From: Micrasema longulum
Taxonomy: Eukaryota > Arthropoda > Insecta > Trichoptera > Brachycentridae
Length of the DNA stretch: 64,000 nt
Assembly: GCA_022494885.1 (NCBI GenBank)
Contig: JAGVSM010002903.1
Coordinates: 25,641-89,640, forward strand
Direction: 5' to 3'
This document shows positions 1-10,799 of the stretch, in pieces; the stretch's first letter is position 1; the number at the start of each line of letters is the position of its first letter. Below the pieces are notes generated by a model that was not told the DNA's origin, made no database searches, and was given only the letters and a program-made list of their open reading frames with translations. A program made the position numbers and the translations under genes.

Positions 1-256
1 AGAACGGTGACGATCTTATTATTCAATAAAATAGATTGTTTTTACAAATGAAAGGATATATCTGTTTTGTTTTTTATAGCTGCAGTGTAATCAAAGCATT
101 TTCTAATTAAACATGGTGGCATTTTTCTGCATAGCTGCGTGTCTGATCACAACGAAAGTCCATCGGAGAATGAAGGCAAGGGATGCACCTACCTACACCC
201 ACCGATGAATTATAATTCCATTTTCTATACACTTGTAACGTGTCTAATGCATTCTA
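1..256. other. Left-edge non-coding sequence
   Basis: AT-rich sequence that would be the last intron or 3' flank of P450-A. No reading frame resembling the C-terminal P450 exon (xRFALMEVK) was seen here or in 816-1273. Confidence 0.5.
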
Positions 257-813
257 CGAGGGTTGATTAATTAATATGATCCACCTCTGACCTGCTCTGA
301 GTCGACCAGTCAAGTTGATGTGCAGATATTATGAACATGTTGCCTAATCTGCCTTTGTGTAAAGCACCGAGCGACAAGTTGAAATCTGCAACAGTTAAGT
401 TACAAAAGGCCGTTGACCACTACAGAATTCTGTTAGTGCTGTTTCATCAGGATAATGCTAAAGCACATAATGCGTAAGTATCAATGACTGCTATTTATTT
501 GGCTGGGTTAAAATTGACTGAACGCCCTCCGTTATCACCTGATCTAGCCCCCTGTAATTATCAGTTATTCCTAAAACTCTAGGGACATTTCCGTTGAAAT
601 ACATATTTGGACGACAATGAGGTCATGTGCTTTGTAGATGAGTGGTTGACAGGGGTAAGACAAATATTCTTCGAGGAAGCTATAGAAATATTGGAGCATC
701 GCTGGAAGAAGTGCATACAAGTGCAGGAGGACTGCGTCAAAAAAAGAGGCACAAAAACTTCTTCTTTTCTACTTTAAAATAGGTAAGCGGTTGAAAACAT
801 CTATCGACCCTCG
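257..813 (+). mobile_element. mariner-like element, internally deleted
   Basis: Bounded by inverted ends (CGAGGGTTGAT at 257; its near complement ends at 813) and flanked by TA on both sides, the mariner target duplication. Inside, a decayed frame shows HQDNAKAHN and SPDLAPCNYQLF, the second and third catalytic Asp blocks of mariner transposase, then the C-terminal block with FEEAIEILEHRWKKC. The 5' half of the transposase is missing and stops are present, so it is dead. It lies on the 3' side of P450-A. Confidence 0.82.
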
Positions 814-879
814 TATGTCTTATTCTCATTATTTAAGCTAGGGGTCAGTGCTATGTAAGTTTCTGACGTCACTGCGACC

Positions 880-1085
880 TGTGACGGGTACTCGTGAATA
901 GTTCTCGCCCTCATCCAGGTCTTTGAAGATCCTGGCTACTGTGTGGACGGTGAGAGCTCTCATTTTGCTAAATCTCCCCCTCCAAGCCCAGACCCGTAAA
1001 GTATCAGGCTATTCAGTAGGGGTCGAGCTCTTTAATATCCTCGGGTTTAACCAGGGTCCCACGAGGATGCGGCTTTTTATATGAT
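880..1085. repeat. GC-richer segment of unknown origin
   Basis: A locally GC-rich stretch with several short self-complementary pieces, unlike the AT-rich surroundings. No protein or RNA family recognised; probably an old repeat. Confidence 0.3.
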
Positions 1086-1273
1086 GTGAAGCATCACATT
1101 CACAAATTCACATAGGATGTAATGACTATGGAATTCAACTTCCAAAAGCACTTTAAGGTATTTATACCTGATAAGGAACAATGTCTGCCGATGGCTTCAA
1201 GAAAGATAGACAAGCAAGTGCCGGGATGCACGGAGCATTGAAAAAGACAGTAAAGTTAATGCATAATACTTGC

Positions 1274-1442
1274 CGATACAATTTCTTGGGCCAATGCCAA
1301 ACGGCAAAAAGGTAAATGGTTTGATCCTATTCTTATTTTCATCTGAAAATCTCTCAGGATCAAACTTTTCAGGATTCGGGAAGTATTTAGGATCATGATG
1401 AATGGCATAAATCGGTATCCAAACTGAGCTCTTTTTATGTAA
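1274..1442 (-). CDS. P450-A exon 8 (PERF and heme loop)
   Basis: 169 bp, same length as in the paralogues. Encodes [16 protein letters not shown] and the heme-binding loop [10 protein letters not shown]. Acceptor tatttcag. The donor reads TCG|GCAAGT, a GC-type splice donor, where both paralogues have GT. Confidence 0.87.
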
Positions 1443-4400
1443 CTGAAATAGTCAGAAGATTATTATTTATTTTGATGTCAGTGATTATGCATTGTTTATT
1501 TATTTTTACTTGTAAAGTCATACATTATACATACATTATATATGAATTAGGCAGTAATCAATCAAGTTTGCGCATTTTACTTAGACATAATATTTTATAA
1601 ATGTGATGTTATTTATTCATATTGGAACATTTACAAATAATGTTGCTTGTTTAGATCTATATTTGTTACAACAGAGAGGGAAAACATTTTTGAGAAGGTA
1701 ATATTACTTTTTGTTAATTTGTTTCTTGATTTTTATTGACAAAACAATGTATAATTTTTGCTCTTTCTAATCTTCATTCCAATACTCAACAATACCAAAC
1801 TTAATTTTTAGACTTTAACGCTACGCAGAGTTTTTAACCCCCATCAAGTCAAAATCAGTAGATTCAGAAAAATAAATCGGTGGATTCCTTAATCAGCTAA
1901 AACAGTTTCACAAAAATTAATTAAACTGTTACTTATAAGCCACGCTGCCAAAAACTGTCATTTAAGGAACAGTTTAACATTATTTCTTTTTCATGGTAGG
2001 GGGTGGATGGAGTAGCTGCGACTTTATCAAACCATGATGAGTGGCGTGGGGAAGGAGTGGTTGATGTTATGTCATAAAAATAGCCAATTGTTCAAGATAT
2101 TTAAAAATTGGTAGCATTGTCCCCTGGCAAGATTTGAACTTTGCACCCTCCAAGTCTTATTTTCTAGGAAGAGAAAGAGAAAAGAAAGCTGAGGGTCTTC
2201 AAAGTGCACCCCACTAAAGGTTACGCCCCTGGCAGCTGCCCGCCTGAACAGCTTCTAGCTACGAAGCTGTGGCTAGTCGTACTCTCGTATATGCAAATAT
2301 TTGTTTTTTGTTAAATATGTAGTTATGGTAAAATGATAGAAAAGAAACATAATTGATTAAAATAAACAATTAAAAAGGTAGCAAGTTCTTTTTTCTTACT
2401 TGATACTCCTTTCCTGAGTCATGCGGTGGTGGCAGTGTATATGATTTTACACATAACCTGTCTGTCACCAATGCTGGGGGCCATATTCTTAGTGTTTCTA
2501 AAGCATGTTAAAAAATATTTAGGATATGTATATAGGAACTAATTTATTATTGAATTGGTCATTTCCCACATAACCCCAACATAAAACACGTACAAATAAT
2601 GTAATCACTAGATTCTCAAGACAAAGACAACTTAAATAAATACAAACTAACACCACTTTCATACAAAGGGATTTTGAGTATTATGTAATTGAAATCTATA
2701 ACCTACTTCCACTGTCCATTAAAACAATTAGTAACGAGAAAATGCTGAAAAAGGCTATAAAAAAATGGAGAGTGGAGGTGGGTAGAAGTAAAATGGATTG
2801 TCTCATTCGCCCAAACCAATACTGAATCACATGCTCCACAAATGTATAGTTTATGTTATGTTTTTGTTCTTTTATTGTGTGTTTTATAATATAAAGAAAT
2901 AAAATAAAAACATAAATATGTAGTGTTTAAAACTGTCTTAACATTTTATAATTTCTCTTTGTTTATTCTCACATGTAAAAAAATAAAAAAAGTGTATTTT
3001 TAAGCATTCTCGGCACGGGTCAAAACACAATATTTTTAGTCGGAACACAATATTTTTATTATTTATTATTGTTTAAAATGTAAAAGAAATTAATAGATAA
3101 ATATAATGTTGTAGCTATTAGCTATACCTTAAAGACCCTTTAGTAGCTACAAAAAACCATATTTGCAACACGAGTGTAGCACAAAACCATTATTCTTTAC
3201 AAGTAAACGTCGTTTTGCAGACACACCTTTACACGTTGTTTTATTATATTACTGTGTACGCGAGCAGCCTATTATGTATGTGAAATTGTTTCCGATTTAG
3301 TTTTTGTTATGTTTTTAAGAAAAATAAAAAGGTATGATTATATTTTTTATTTTATTAGTGTTAAAATTAAAAGAATATTAAAATATTTTTGATTTATGCT
3401 ATGATTCTGCAAGAAGAAGCAAAAATCAAAGCAAATGCAATTGAAAAAAAAAAAAAAGAGATTATTATTTATTTTGTAAACAAATTTAAACTGTATTTAT
3501 TAAATATATTTATAATTAATTTAGAATATATATTATAGGATATGTATTCAATAAACATGTTAAATTGTTCCTCTTTGAACAGAACACCGGCATAAAACGA
3601 CCTTTACCTATATTTAAAATATAAAAGAATTCAAGCCAAATTTAAGAATCAAATGAAAATAACTCCATCCTAATTTTCATTCTGTATTCATCGATTCTTA
3701 TAATAATATATGTATTTTTGATGGTTTTTAGATAACTTTTTTTATTACAAAAATTTCAAGAAAATACTGTAACATAAATTGTGAAGCAAACTCCCTCCCT
3801 ATGAGCATTTTGCTCCATTAGAGAGGTAGAAACATTCAGACTATTATTTAAAAATATTAACCATTTATATATTTAAAAAATAACTGGTGAAAATTTTAAC
3901 TTAACATTAGATATGAAGGGTACAGAGTATAAAGAATAAATGTCAATTTAAATGTGTTTTTAAACTAATAAATCTGAAAGCAATTTACAGGATTTACTTT
4001 ACTGTTCAATAAAATTTGACATAAAGGTTCTACTTTTCAAGATGATTAGGAAGTCCAATGTTTTTCAAAACATTTTTAATTTGTTGAAATACTATCAAAC
4101 TAAGTAAAAAAATTTAAATGTACATATTTTATGTATCGTATTACCATCGGTATGATTTTTTAAGGTTTTGTAATTTCTTTTTACTAGTTCTCTAATATAA
4201 AATAATTCATCGCTAGTTCTCTTCGGTGAGTTATCCTAATTGGTGACGTCATTTAAAGTAGTTAATTTTTATTGAAATAATTTTTCATGATAGAATTTGA
4301 TGATCTATTTTTTATCGCATGTAAGAAAACATATTTAATATCCAATTTCCCATAACACTGAACTTCCTCATGGACAATTAAATAAAAATTCACACATGGA

Positions 4401-7400
4401 ATAAAAAGTGGATGTCAGTTGAACACTAGAAATAAAGCGATCATTTAGTATTAATGAACACTATTTTGGAATACATAAAACAGTACAGGCTGTTTATATT
4501 AAACAGGTTCCTTTATATTAATTTATAAGCTTATTTTAATGTCCAAGAGTTCTTTATAAAAAAACTTCCCCTATACCCTGTATCCTTCGTTTGCAAAATG
4601 TCTGAGTATAAAAGATAAAATTGACTTTTTTGTAAATGTGTTTACCCGAAATGACCATATCCATGTACTTCAAATTTTGCAAATCGTTGTATGTCAGTTT
4701 TCCAGTGAGGTGAGATTTCACATCATCTATTTCTCGATGGACTTTGCTCTGAATATCAGGATTGGCGGCTAGCTCATGGGCAATGAAACTAAGAAGAGTT
4801 GATGATGTATCAAAACCAGCGACAAAGAACAGAAGTACCTGGGCCGTGAGGTCATCATCTGACCATTCTGTTAAAAAGGGAAATGAAACTTATATTTACA
4901 TTTTAGTTGTAAATTATCAATTCAAAATATTCTGGAAACAATACCCATGACAAAATGGAGAACTACTCTTATGTCCTTGTTAAATTTTGCTTTAAAATAC
5001 ATATTTAATTCATATCAGAACCAGCATATATTATTATACTGTTATTTTTACAATGTAAGATGTCAAGTAAGTGTAGCTTATCCTCAATAACAAAACTGCT
5101 GAAATAAAGGTCTTAAGGTCCGTTACGGGAAAAATGCTCCGAGACCGAATCTGTACAACTGTAATTAGCGGCATGTGTGAAATATAGGATATTAAGCGAT
5201 GGAGCTGATCTATACGAAGATACTGGAGGAACCATATGGGCAGGGTGAGCAGTGACAGACTTGTGTACGCTGCAGCCAATGAAATTCCACCTGGACAATG
5301 TCCGCCTGAAAGGTTAACCAAGGATGGAGGTAAAGAATCGGGTTGCGGTCCTGTGGCTAGTGTCTCGGAATCACCTACTCTACCCCAACTAGTATCTCCA
5401 TTTTCTAATAGTGAGTTCTTTAAAAAATATTTTTTGCTTTCATGTATGGGGACGCACTCTCGCTGCATTTTAACCGCTAGCAACACCGCACAAGGCACAC
5501 CGGAACTGCTTGACGCCGGCACGATCGAGGCACGCCAGAATCCCCGTTTCCCTTGTTGACTTCAGTTCGTTAGCGTTTTGCTCTCTCTAAGACTTTCAAA
5601 TACCCACATAATATAAATTCATGTCACGGTTAATTCATTCAGTGTTGTAATTAATTATATCGCTTTTTGTATAATCTTGTATTAATCTATTATTTATTAA
5701 ACCTCAGAACAATATAAGTGAATCTTTCATTTGATTTCACGCAATCTTACAACAAAACTGCGGTAAGTCAAACCATCTATTTCATTCCAACAATAGAGTT
5801 CACTACACCTGTAAACCTCCCGAAATGCAAATTTGATAGTATACGTAGGGAACGTCGAAATGCATTCAAGAGATTTATAATATAATTTTATCTTATTTAA
5901 GGATGTATGCTATAAAGTTAAAGTATACACGTGTACCTGTTTGCTTACAAAATAAATGAATGCTAGCTTGAATGAAAATGAAGTTGATTTTTTAATACTT
6001 TGTGTTTAATCTAAGTATTTACCAGTATATTAAAATAATTAATGTTTTTACCAGTCTTATTAGCATCATTTACCAGGTGAGTATCTTCAGCTGTAGCGAA
6101 CCCGACATCTTGTTTATCTGTATGTAAATCGTGTTTCAATGAACCTTTTTTAGCCTCCATCAAAAGGTGTATCATGTCTTCTCTAACGATATTATTTTCT
6201 TCACGAAACTTCATGGTACCTTGGACAAGTGACTGAAAAAACTGTTCCATTCTCTTGTCGGCAACGGTTATTTTTAAAAGCTGTGGACACAAAAATATGT
6301 TAAACAATTCAATGAATTAATTTGTAGTAAAAAATAATCAACCATAAGAACTCAAGTAGAGTTTTTGTCAAAAAAATATTTCATGAAATTCTGGGCACAG
6401 CACATAAATGTTTTTTAAGGTAGGTAATTTATTGCTAACTCTTATTTGGCATATTATTTATTACTCCTATTTCTTATATTTCTTACTATACTATTGACCA
6501 TAGCATTTTATGGTATTGAGTGAGTTTCTAGAAAACATGTCTTAATTATCATTTCAATCATGTTTTTATATACATATATCATAAAATTAAGATTAGCACA
6601 TATATATTATTTTTATATTATTTTACAATGATACTATTATTTTGTTTTTTTTTATATTACTATATTTTACTATTATTTTGTTGATTTTAATAATATCATT
6701 ATTTTATATATTTGATGATGTGTGAATCTAAATTTGTAAAAGTCATATTTTAAAATTGATTTCTGACTATTTTTTTTGCAATGTATTCTTTGGAATTTGA
6801 TTATTTATTACTTATACCTTTTTATAGATTGTTATTATATTGCATCACATGTCATTATAATTAAATGATTTAATCTAATTAATTTTACAATGTATTTTTA
6901 TTGTTAATTATTATGGCTTGACACGGGCATAGCCTAAAGGGCGCCAATAAGTTAATTAATATTTAGACTAGTGTAATTTTGAATGAATAAATAAATACAA
7001 GGTTCGTAAATAAAACAGTTCTACATTATCTATGAAGTCAAGCTCATTATCAACAATGAAACATTGGTTAGTTTGATTTACTTTTCGTTTTGGTTTTAAA
7101 GTAGGATTTTGGATTAGTAGTAGTGATTTGCACTTTATATAAAAAAAGTACAATGAAAAAGAAAATTTTTTAACAGTGAGCAACATTATTTCAAAATGAG
7201 CAGGCGGTAAGGTAGGATGCCAAAAATAATAATTTTGAAATTAATTCTGTAAATTTGTATAATTATTGACTTGCTTCATATACGATTTTTTTGGTTTGCT
7301 TTTTATTTTGGTTTTGTGGTAGAATTTCGAATTTAAGAACAGAATAACGATGCTACTTCGCCTTAGACTAACGGATCATCGTATTTTTCTTCGTTGCGAT

Positions 7401-10400
7401 AGTTGGAGGACCGGCAATCGATACAAGCTAATTTCTATCCCAAAAAATATATCATTCCACTGAGAAACTTCTTATTGCTAAACATCAAAACAAATTCATT
7501 ACCTAACTAATTTCTCCCTAATACCACGCAAACAAAGTCACTGGTAAAAGCTAATAACAAATGAATGATGAATTATGTTTTTTTTTTCACAAACCTTCAT
7601 GAGTTTTGGAACCAGACTGAACCCAACATATTTCAGTATAATTCTTACGTTGACTTTGAACATTTTTTTCCCCATTTCAAAGAACTCGTTTTTCTCATCT
7701 TTAAAAGAATTCACATTTAAACCAAAAGCACACGTTGCAATAACATCATTTGAGTATCTTGTAAAGGTATCTTTCATTTCGATATCAATTGTTCCTTCAC
7801 CTAAGTGGAAAAAATAAAAATATCAAATAATGCAAACCCCACCAAATGAATCAATAATGCAAACCGCACAAGGTCCAATAGATAGGTTATAATAAAAACT
7901 GCACAAAGTGTCATAGGTAAACACGAAAGTGTAATAGATAGATAATAATGAAAACTCCACAAAGTGAAACAGTTAACTATGCAATCCCCACAAAGTGTCA
8001 ATGCCAACCCCACAAAATGTCATAGTTACTTTAGTAGCATTCACCTACTGATTCCAAACAATAAATGCTACTAGGGTAACTACACAGGTGTGTATAGTAG
8101 TTAATAATTATTAATAATAATAATTGTTAATCATGTAAACCCCACAAAGTGTCAGGGTAAAATAGAGCAAATACGCATTCGAATCACCATATGCACTATG
8201 AAATTAATTCATAAGTATCCAGAAATTTTATTTACATGCCAATAAGTTAATTCGTTCAAGATTATTTTAAAAGTTTACGCTTTGCATTAAAAACGTAATA
8301 TTACAATAATTCAAAACAAATTTACGAAAGCTCCTACCTAGCAAGAAAGGCACGTCTTACTTACTTGACTCTTTACACTTCTTGTCATAAAACCCGGTCA
8401 TTTCTTCTGCACACTCAACAATAAATGAAAACATTGATTTCATTTTGGCTGAAGTGAATGCAGGACTCAATGTCCCTCGCATGTCTTTCCATCTCTGTCC
8501 TGATCATAATCAAATTATGGTTTAAATAATAAAGAATAAGTACTAGATTGAAAAAAATATATCGTCGACGAAAATTTCAAAAGCAAATTATTGTCAAAGA
8601 TTTTTTAATTTATGTTTTTTTAGTCAAGTTACACAATACGTATTTAAAAAAATTGACACCATTACTAAAAAAATGTTGATCTATCTGGTTTTTAAAATGT
8701 CGAATAAAGGCGGCCCAAACAGCATTAAGTGAAATGAAAAATCTTCTTTGAGACAATAATGTAAACCTAAAGCTGAGACAATGAATTGCCAAATGTTATT
8801 TATGGTCGGTCTCACTTTAAGGCGTATAGATGTGGACTCTTAAAGTTATTATTATAAACCCCCTCATCGCCTTGATCCACCACAGAATGTTAAAAATATC
8901 TTTGACAGATATGATAACCAACAATTAAGTATTACATAGAGCCAATACGAATAGAGGACTGTTCACCACCTCTCCGCTCCGTGAGATTTCATATTTTGGC
9001 CATGTGTTGAGAAGGGATAAATAAGTCGTTTATTTCCAAAAACCCCTACTTTCTATCTCCAAATATGTCATACTTCAGCTTGTCATAAAAGAAAAGATCG
9101 GAGAATGTAGAGGGGTCAGAGAAAAAATAGCTTTCCTGGCTTCAAATCATTGAAACATGGACCAGTGCCTCGATTATGATCGCTATCTTCATCTGTAGAT
9201 ATCGAGACGGTATACTTAACTTCTGTACTATCTGTATCTTACCTCGGTATGTTCTACCTACTTGTCATATCGACATCATATGATCGAAACAAGCCAATGG
9301 AATGACCGCAAACGATTAGTACGCGTTCCTTACGTCATTAACATTTAAAATAGTTCCCATTTAAAGTTTAAATATAATCATGTATACCATCTCGATATTT
9401 ACAGGTGAAGATAGCGATCATAATAGAGGCGCTGAATTAGAACTGTGGAGGAGCTGTTTCGCACTGCTCAGGACAGGAAAGCTTACTCCCAAGAGGTCGC
9501 CAACGTCGGGCGGACCTGACATGACACGCGAAGAAGAAGAATAAAGAGATTTCTTTATTTTTGATAATCTTAGTTTTCACTACATTGTGTATAATGCTAT
9601 TTTTAATAAAAATACCTGAAAAAAAATTCACCTTTAGTTTAAAAAATACAGAAGATTTTTTACCTTTTAGGGCAACCAAATGCTTTGAGAAAATGGAGTC
9701 ATCAATTTCAATAAAACTCCGGTGATCAATAAAATGGTTGAAGTCTTTGATGCATATTTTTTTAATGAGTTCAATATCCTTTATTATTATGATATCTTTG
9801 ACTAATTCGAAGTATCCAACGTATCTGAAAAATATTGTTTTGGTAAAACTAAGTAATTAAGGTAATTTTTTCTTTTAATGCAAGTATAGTGAATTTTTAA
9901 TAGGAAACTAGAATCCCAAATTAATAATAATGATGAAAATAGTTCTGTAAAGATCATCTAAGGGTAAAAGTCAATAATATTTATTTATTTTATTTATTTA
10001 ACACTTTATATACATATACAATATATTTACATATAAGGGCGGGCATATTGCCTTAAGGCAATTTCTTCCTACCTATTCAAACCATTCAGTTTGAGAAAAT
10101 TACAAATACATGTAAAAATTACAAAAAATACAATTACAAAATCACAAATACAAATATAATAATACAAACCTCGCAAAGTAAGTTCGTAATGCGAATCTCA
10201 CAAAAGGTAAAATGTAGTATTATGGAAACCCCACAAAGTGTAATAGTTAACAATGCAAAACCTACAAAGAGTTGAGTCAATAATGCAAACTCCACAAAGT
10301 GCAGTAGTGGTGAAAAGTAGTGCTACAATAATAATTATAAAATAATAACCTTTCTCCTGGGAAAGCGTTGTACACGTTCTTTATCATTGTTGTAAAATGT

Positions 10401-10567
10401 TCTTGTTTCATTAGCATTCGAAAACTGTTTCCAAAGAGAGGAACAGACGGCTTAATATACTTAACTCCTCGTCTTGCAAAATGTCCATAAATATAATTAC
10501 CATACATAAGGGCACAGCCAACAATACTGCCTAATAGAACTGCCCACTCCCACATTGAGAAAGACAT
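1274..10567 (-). CDS. CYP9-like: P450-A: CYP9-like cytochrome P450, 3' end incomplete
   Basis: Membrane-bound heme monooxygenase, expected to insert one oxygen atom into hydrophobic substrates on the cytosolic face of the endoplasmic reticulum with electrons from P450 reductase. Eight exons read from right to left: 10350-10567, 9664-9824, 8365-8499, 7595-7800, 6052-6280, 4646-4867, 2400-2497, 1274-1442. They join in frame to 479 codons plus one base. Seen: N-terminal hydrophobic anchor; C-helix WKDMR at residues 130-134; I-helix AGFDTS at 333-338; K-helix ETLR at 391-394; PERF at 452-455; heme loop [10 protein letters not shown] with Cys478. The last exon (about 55 residues in the paralogue P450-B) was not found, so the gene probably continues off the left edge. 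The start ATG at 10567 follows an apparent acceptor (ctgtttcag); an in-frame ATG 24 bases upstream would lie in that intron. It is more distant from P450-B and -C than they are from each other. The final intron opens with GC rather than GT. Confidence 0.88.
1665..1702 (+). repeat. Fragment of foldback family A
   Basis: Contains the core motif caacagagagggaaaacat followed by tttttgagaagg, as in the larger copies near 30.5, 49.4 and 60.6 kb. Confidence 0.5.
2400..2497 (-). CDS. P450-A exon 7 (K-helix ExxR)
   Basis: A 98-bp exon. A split Glu codon followed by TLRIWPPAL gives the ExxR motif and the conserved WPP. Acceptor catgctttag, donor GAGTATCAA|GTAAGA-like (gtaag visible). Confidence 0.85.
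2585..3060 (+). mobile_element. 3' end of a non-LTR retrotransposon (family D)
   Basis: A short frame reads [11 protein letters not shown] then KKAIKKW and RPNQY stop, the tail of a Jockey/CR1-type reverse transcriptase. The following 3' UTR matches, in reverse orientation, 34225-34560 and 44680-44960. 5'-truncated; sits in intron 6 of P450-A. Confidence 0.6.
3445..3460. repeat. Poly(A) tract
   Basis: A run of about 14 A in intron 6 of P450-A. Confidence 0.7.
3780..3835 (+). repeat. Repeat fragment shared with 28985-29050
   Basis: The stretch aactccctccctatgagc...gagaggtagaaac recurs in reverse orientation within the insertion near 29.0 kb. Likely a LINE scrap. Confidence 0.4.
4044..4373. 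repeat. MITE-like element with GGAAGTTCAG-type ends
   Basis: The right end reads ctgaacttcctca, the left end attaggaagtccaatg, approximate inverted copies. The interior (tggtgacgtcatttaaagt) matches the better copy at 19561-19970. Confidence 0.4.
4646..4867 (-). CDS. P450-A exon 6 (I-helix)
   Basis: 222 bp, identical in length to the paralogues. Starts [10 protein letters not shown] and contains the oxygen-activation motif AGFDTS. Acceptor tttaacag, donor TTCGG|GTAAAC. Confidence 0.88.
5341..5433 (+). repeat. tRNA-derived SINE, family S, partial
   Basis: Starts with the tRNA-like head ggttgcggtcctgtggctag. It lacks the B-box part and continues with the family body (cattttctaatagtgagtt). Fuller copies, in reverse, are at 15400-15583 and 46070-46257. 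Confidence 0.55.
5443..5754 (+). mobile_element. Possible solo LTR
   Basis: Starts TGTATGGGGACGC, ends CTTACAACA, with an AATAAA-like region (ttatttattaaacc) near the 3' part. No target duplication or primer-binding site was confirmed, so the call rests on composition and ends only. Confidence 0.22.
6052..6280 (-). CDS. P450-A exon 5
   Basis: 229 bp. Contains [17 protein letters not shown], aligned with VRKDMIYLLMLAMQGTL of P450-B, followed by a variable hydrophilic loop. Acceptor gtccacag, donor GACTG|GTAAAA. Confidence 0.83.
7595..7800 (-). CDS. P450-A exon 4
   Basis: 206 bp, identical in length to the paralogues. Encodes the conserved stretch [15 protein letters not shown]. Acceptor cacttag, donor ATGAAG|GTTTGT. 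A minisatellite-like repeat begins about 20 bases beyond its acceptor. Confidence 0.86.
7822..8160. repeat. Degenerate tandem repeat beside P450-A exon 4
   Basis: At least seven imperfect units built round AACCCCACAAAGTGTCA, with a spacing near 30-45 bases. The same unit recurs at 10158-10318 in intron 1. A chance reading frame on the minus strand here is produced by the repeat. Confidence 0.7.
8365..8499 (-). CDS. P450-A exon 3 (C-helix)
   Basis: 135 bp. Begins with GQRWKDMRG and [10 protein letters not shown], the C-helix WxxxR region that contacts a heme propionate. Nine bases shorter than exon 3 of the paralogues. Acceptor atgatcag, donor TCAA|GTAAGT. Confidence 0.86.
9163..9434. mobile_element. 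TIR element, 272 bp
   Basis: Inverted arms of about 50 bp: cagtgcctcgattatgatcg on the left, its near complement ending at 9434 on the right. No reading frame; a MITE-like DNA transposon in intron 2 of P450-A. No clear target duplication seen. Confidence 0.65.
9435..9543 (+). mobile_element. 3' end of an RTE-type LINE
   Basis: A frame reading [12 protein letters not shown] ... VANVGRT stop, followed by a gaagaagaagaa tail. The AQDR block and a microsatellite tail are typical of RTE-clade elements. Strongly 5'-truncated. Confidence 0.6.
9664..9824 (-). CDS. P450-A exon 2
   Basis: 161 bp, the same length as exon 2 of both paralogues. Encodes the segment with KDFNHFIDH, equivalent to KHFDHFTDH of P450-B and -C, a CYP9-type signature. 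Acceptor tttttcag, donor AAAAG|GTAAAA. Confidence 0.85.
9978..10130 (-). mobile_element. LINE 3' UTR fragment
   Basis: The segment with acatataagggcgggcatat and tgccttaaggcaatttctt recurs at 55045-55150 and 60765-60880, where it trails a reverse transcriptase relic on the minus strand. Confidence 0.5.
10158..10318. repeat. Second block of the AACCCCACAAAGTG repeat
   Basis: Four or five degenerate units, e.g. ggaaaccccacaaagtgtaa, in intron 1 of P450-A, ending about 30 bases from the exon 1 donor. Confidence 0.65.
10350..10567 (-). CDS. P450-A exon 1 (membrane anchor)
   Basis: Encodes residues 1-72 and two bases of codon 73. It holds the hydrophobic anchor starting [14 protein letters not shown], then the basic and proline hinge of a microsomal P450 ([16 protein letters not shown]). 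Donor AAAG|GTTATT, phase 2. Confidence 0.85.
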
Positions 10568-10799
10568 TTTCTGAAACAGTTTTAGCTCCAATTATTACTT
10601 ATTTTTTTTGATTACATACACTGTCGCACAAATTTCAGCATTTGAATTTTAATAAAAGTATTTTCTGAAAATGGAATAGCTATTTTGAATATCTTTATTT
10701 TCAACTAATAAATATTAGTAAATATGAGTACATAACCATTTACTAACTTACTAAACATATTTTAAAAACGAATTACTAGATTAAAAAAATCTTCTTAAA

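Noticed and set aside
5034..5522. 162-codon minus-strand open frame
   Set aside because: It covers a SINE fragment, AT-rich intron and an LTR-like stretch, shows no family motif, and competes with an opposite frame at 5236-5559. Treated as chance.
7801..8013. 70-codon minus-strand frame with hydrophobic residues
   Set aside because: It runs through the AACCCCACAAAGTG tandem repeat and the splice acceptor of P450-A exon 4.
7822..8160. CRISPR-like array
   Set aside because: Units are degenerate and spacers irregular, and the host is a eukaryote; it is a minisatellite.
10568..10591. Upstream in-frame ATG of P450-A (at 10591)
   Set aside because: It lies before an acceptor-like ctgtttcag, in a position where both paralogues have intron, so the ATG at 10567 is preferred.
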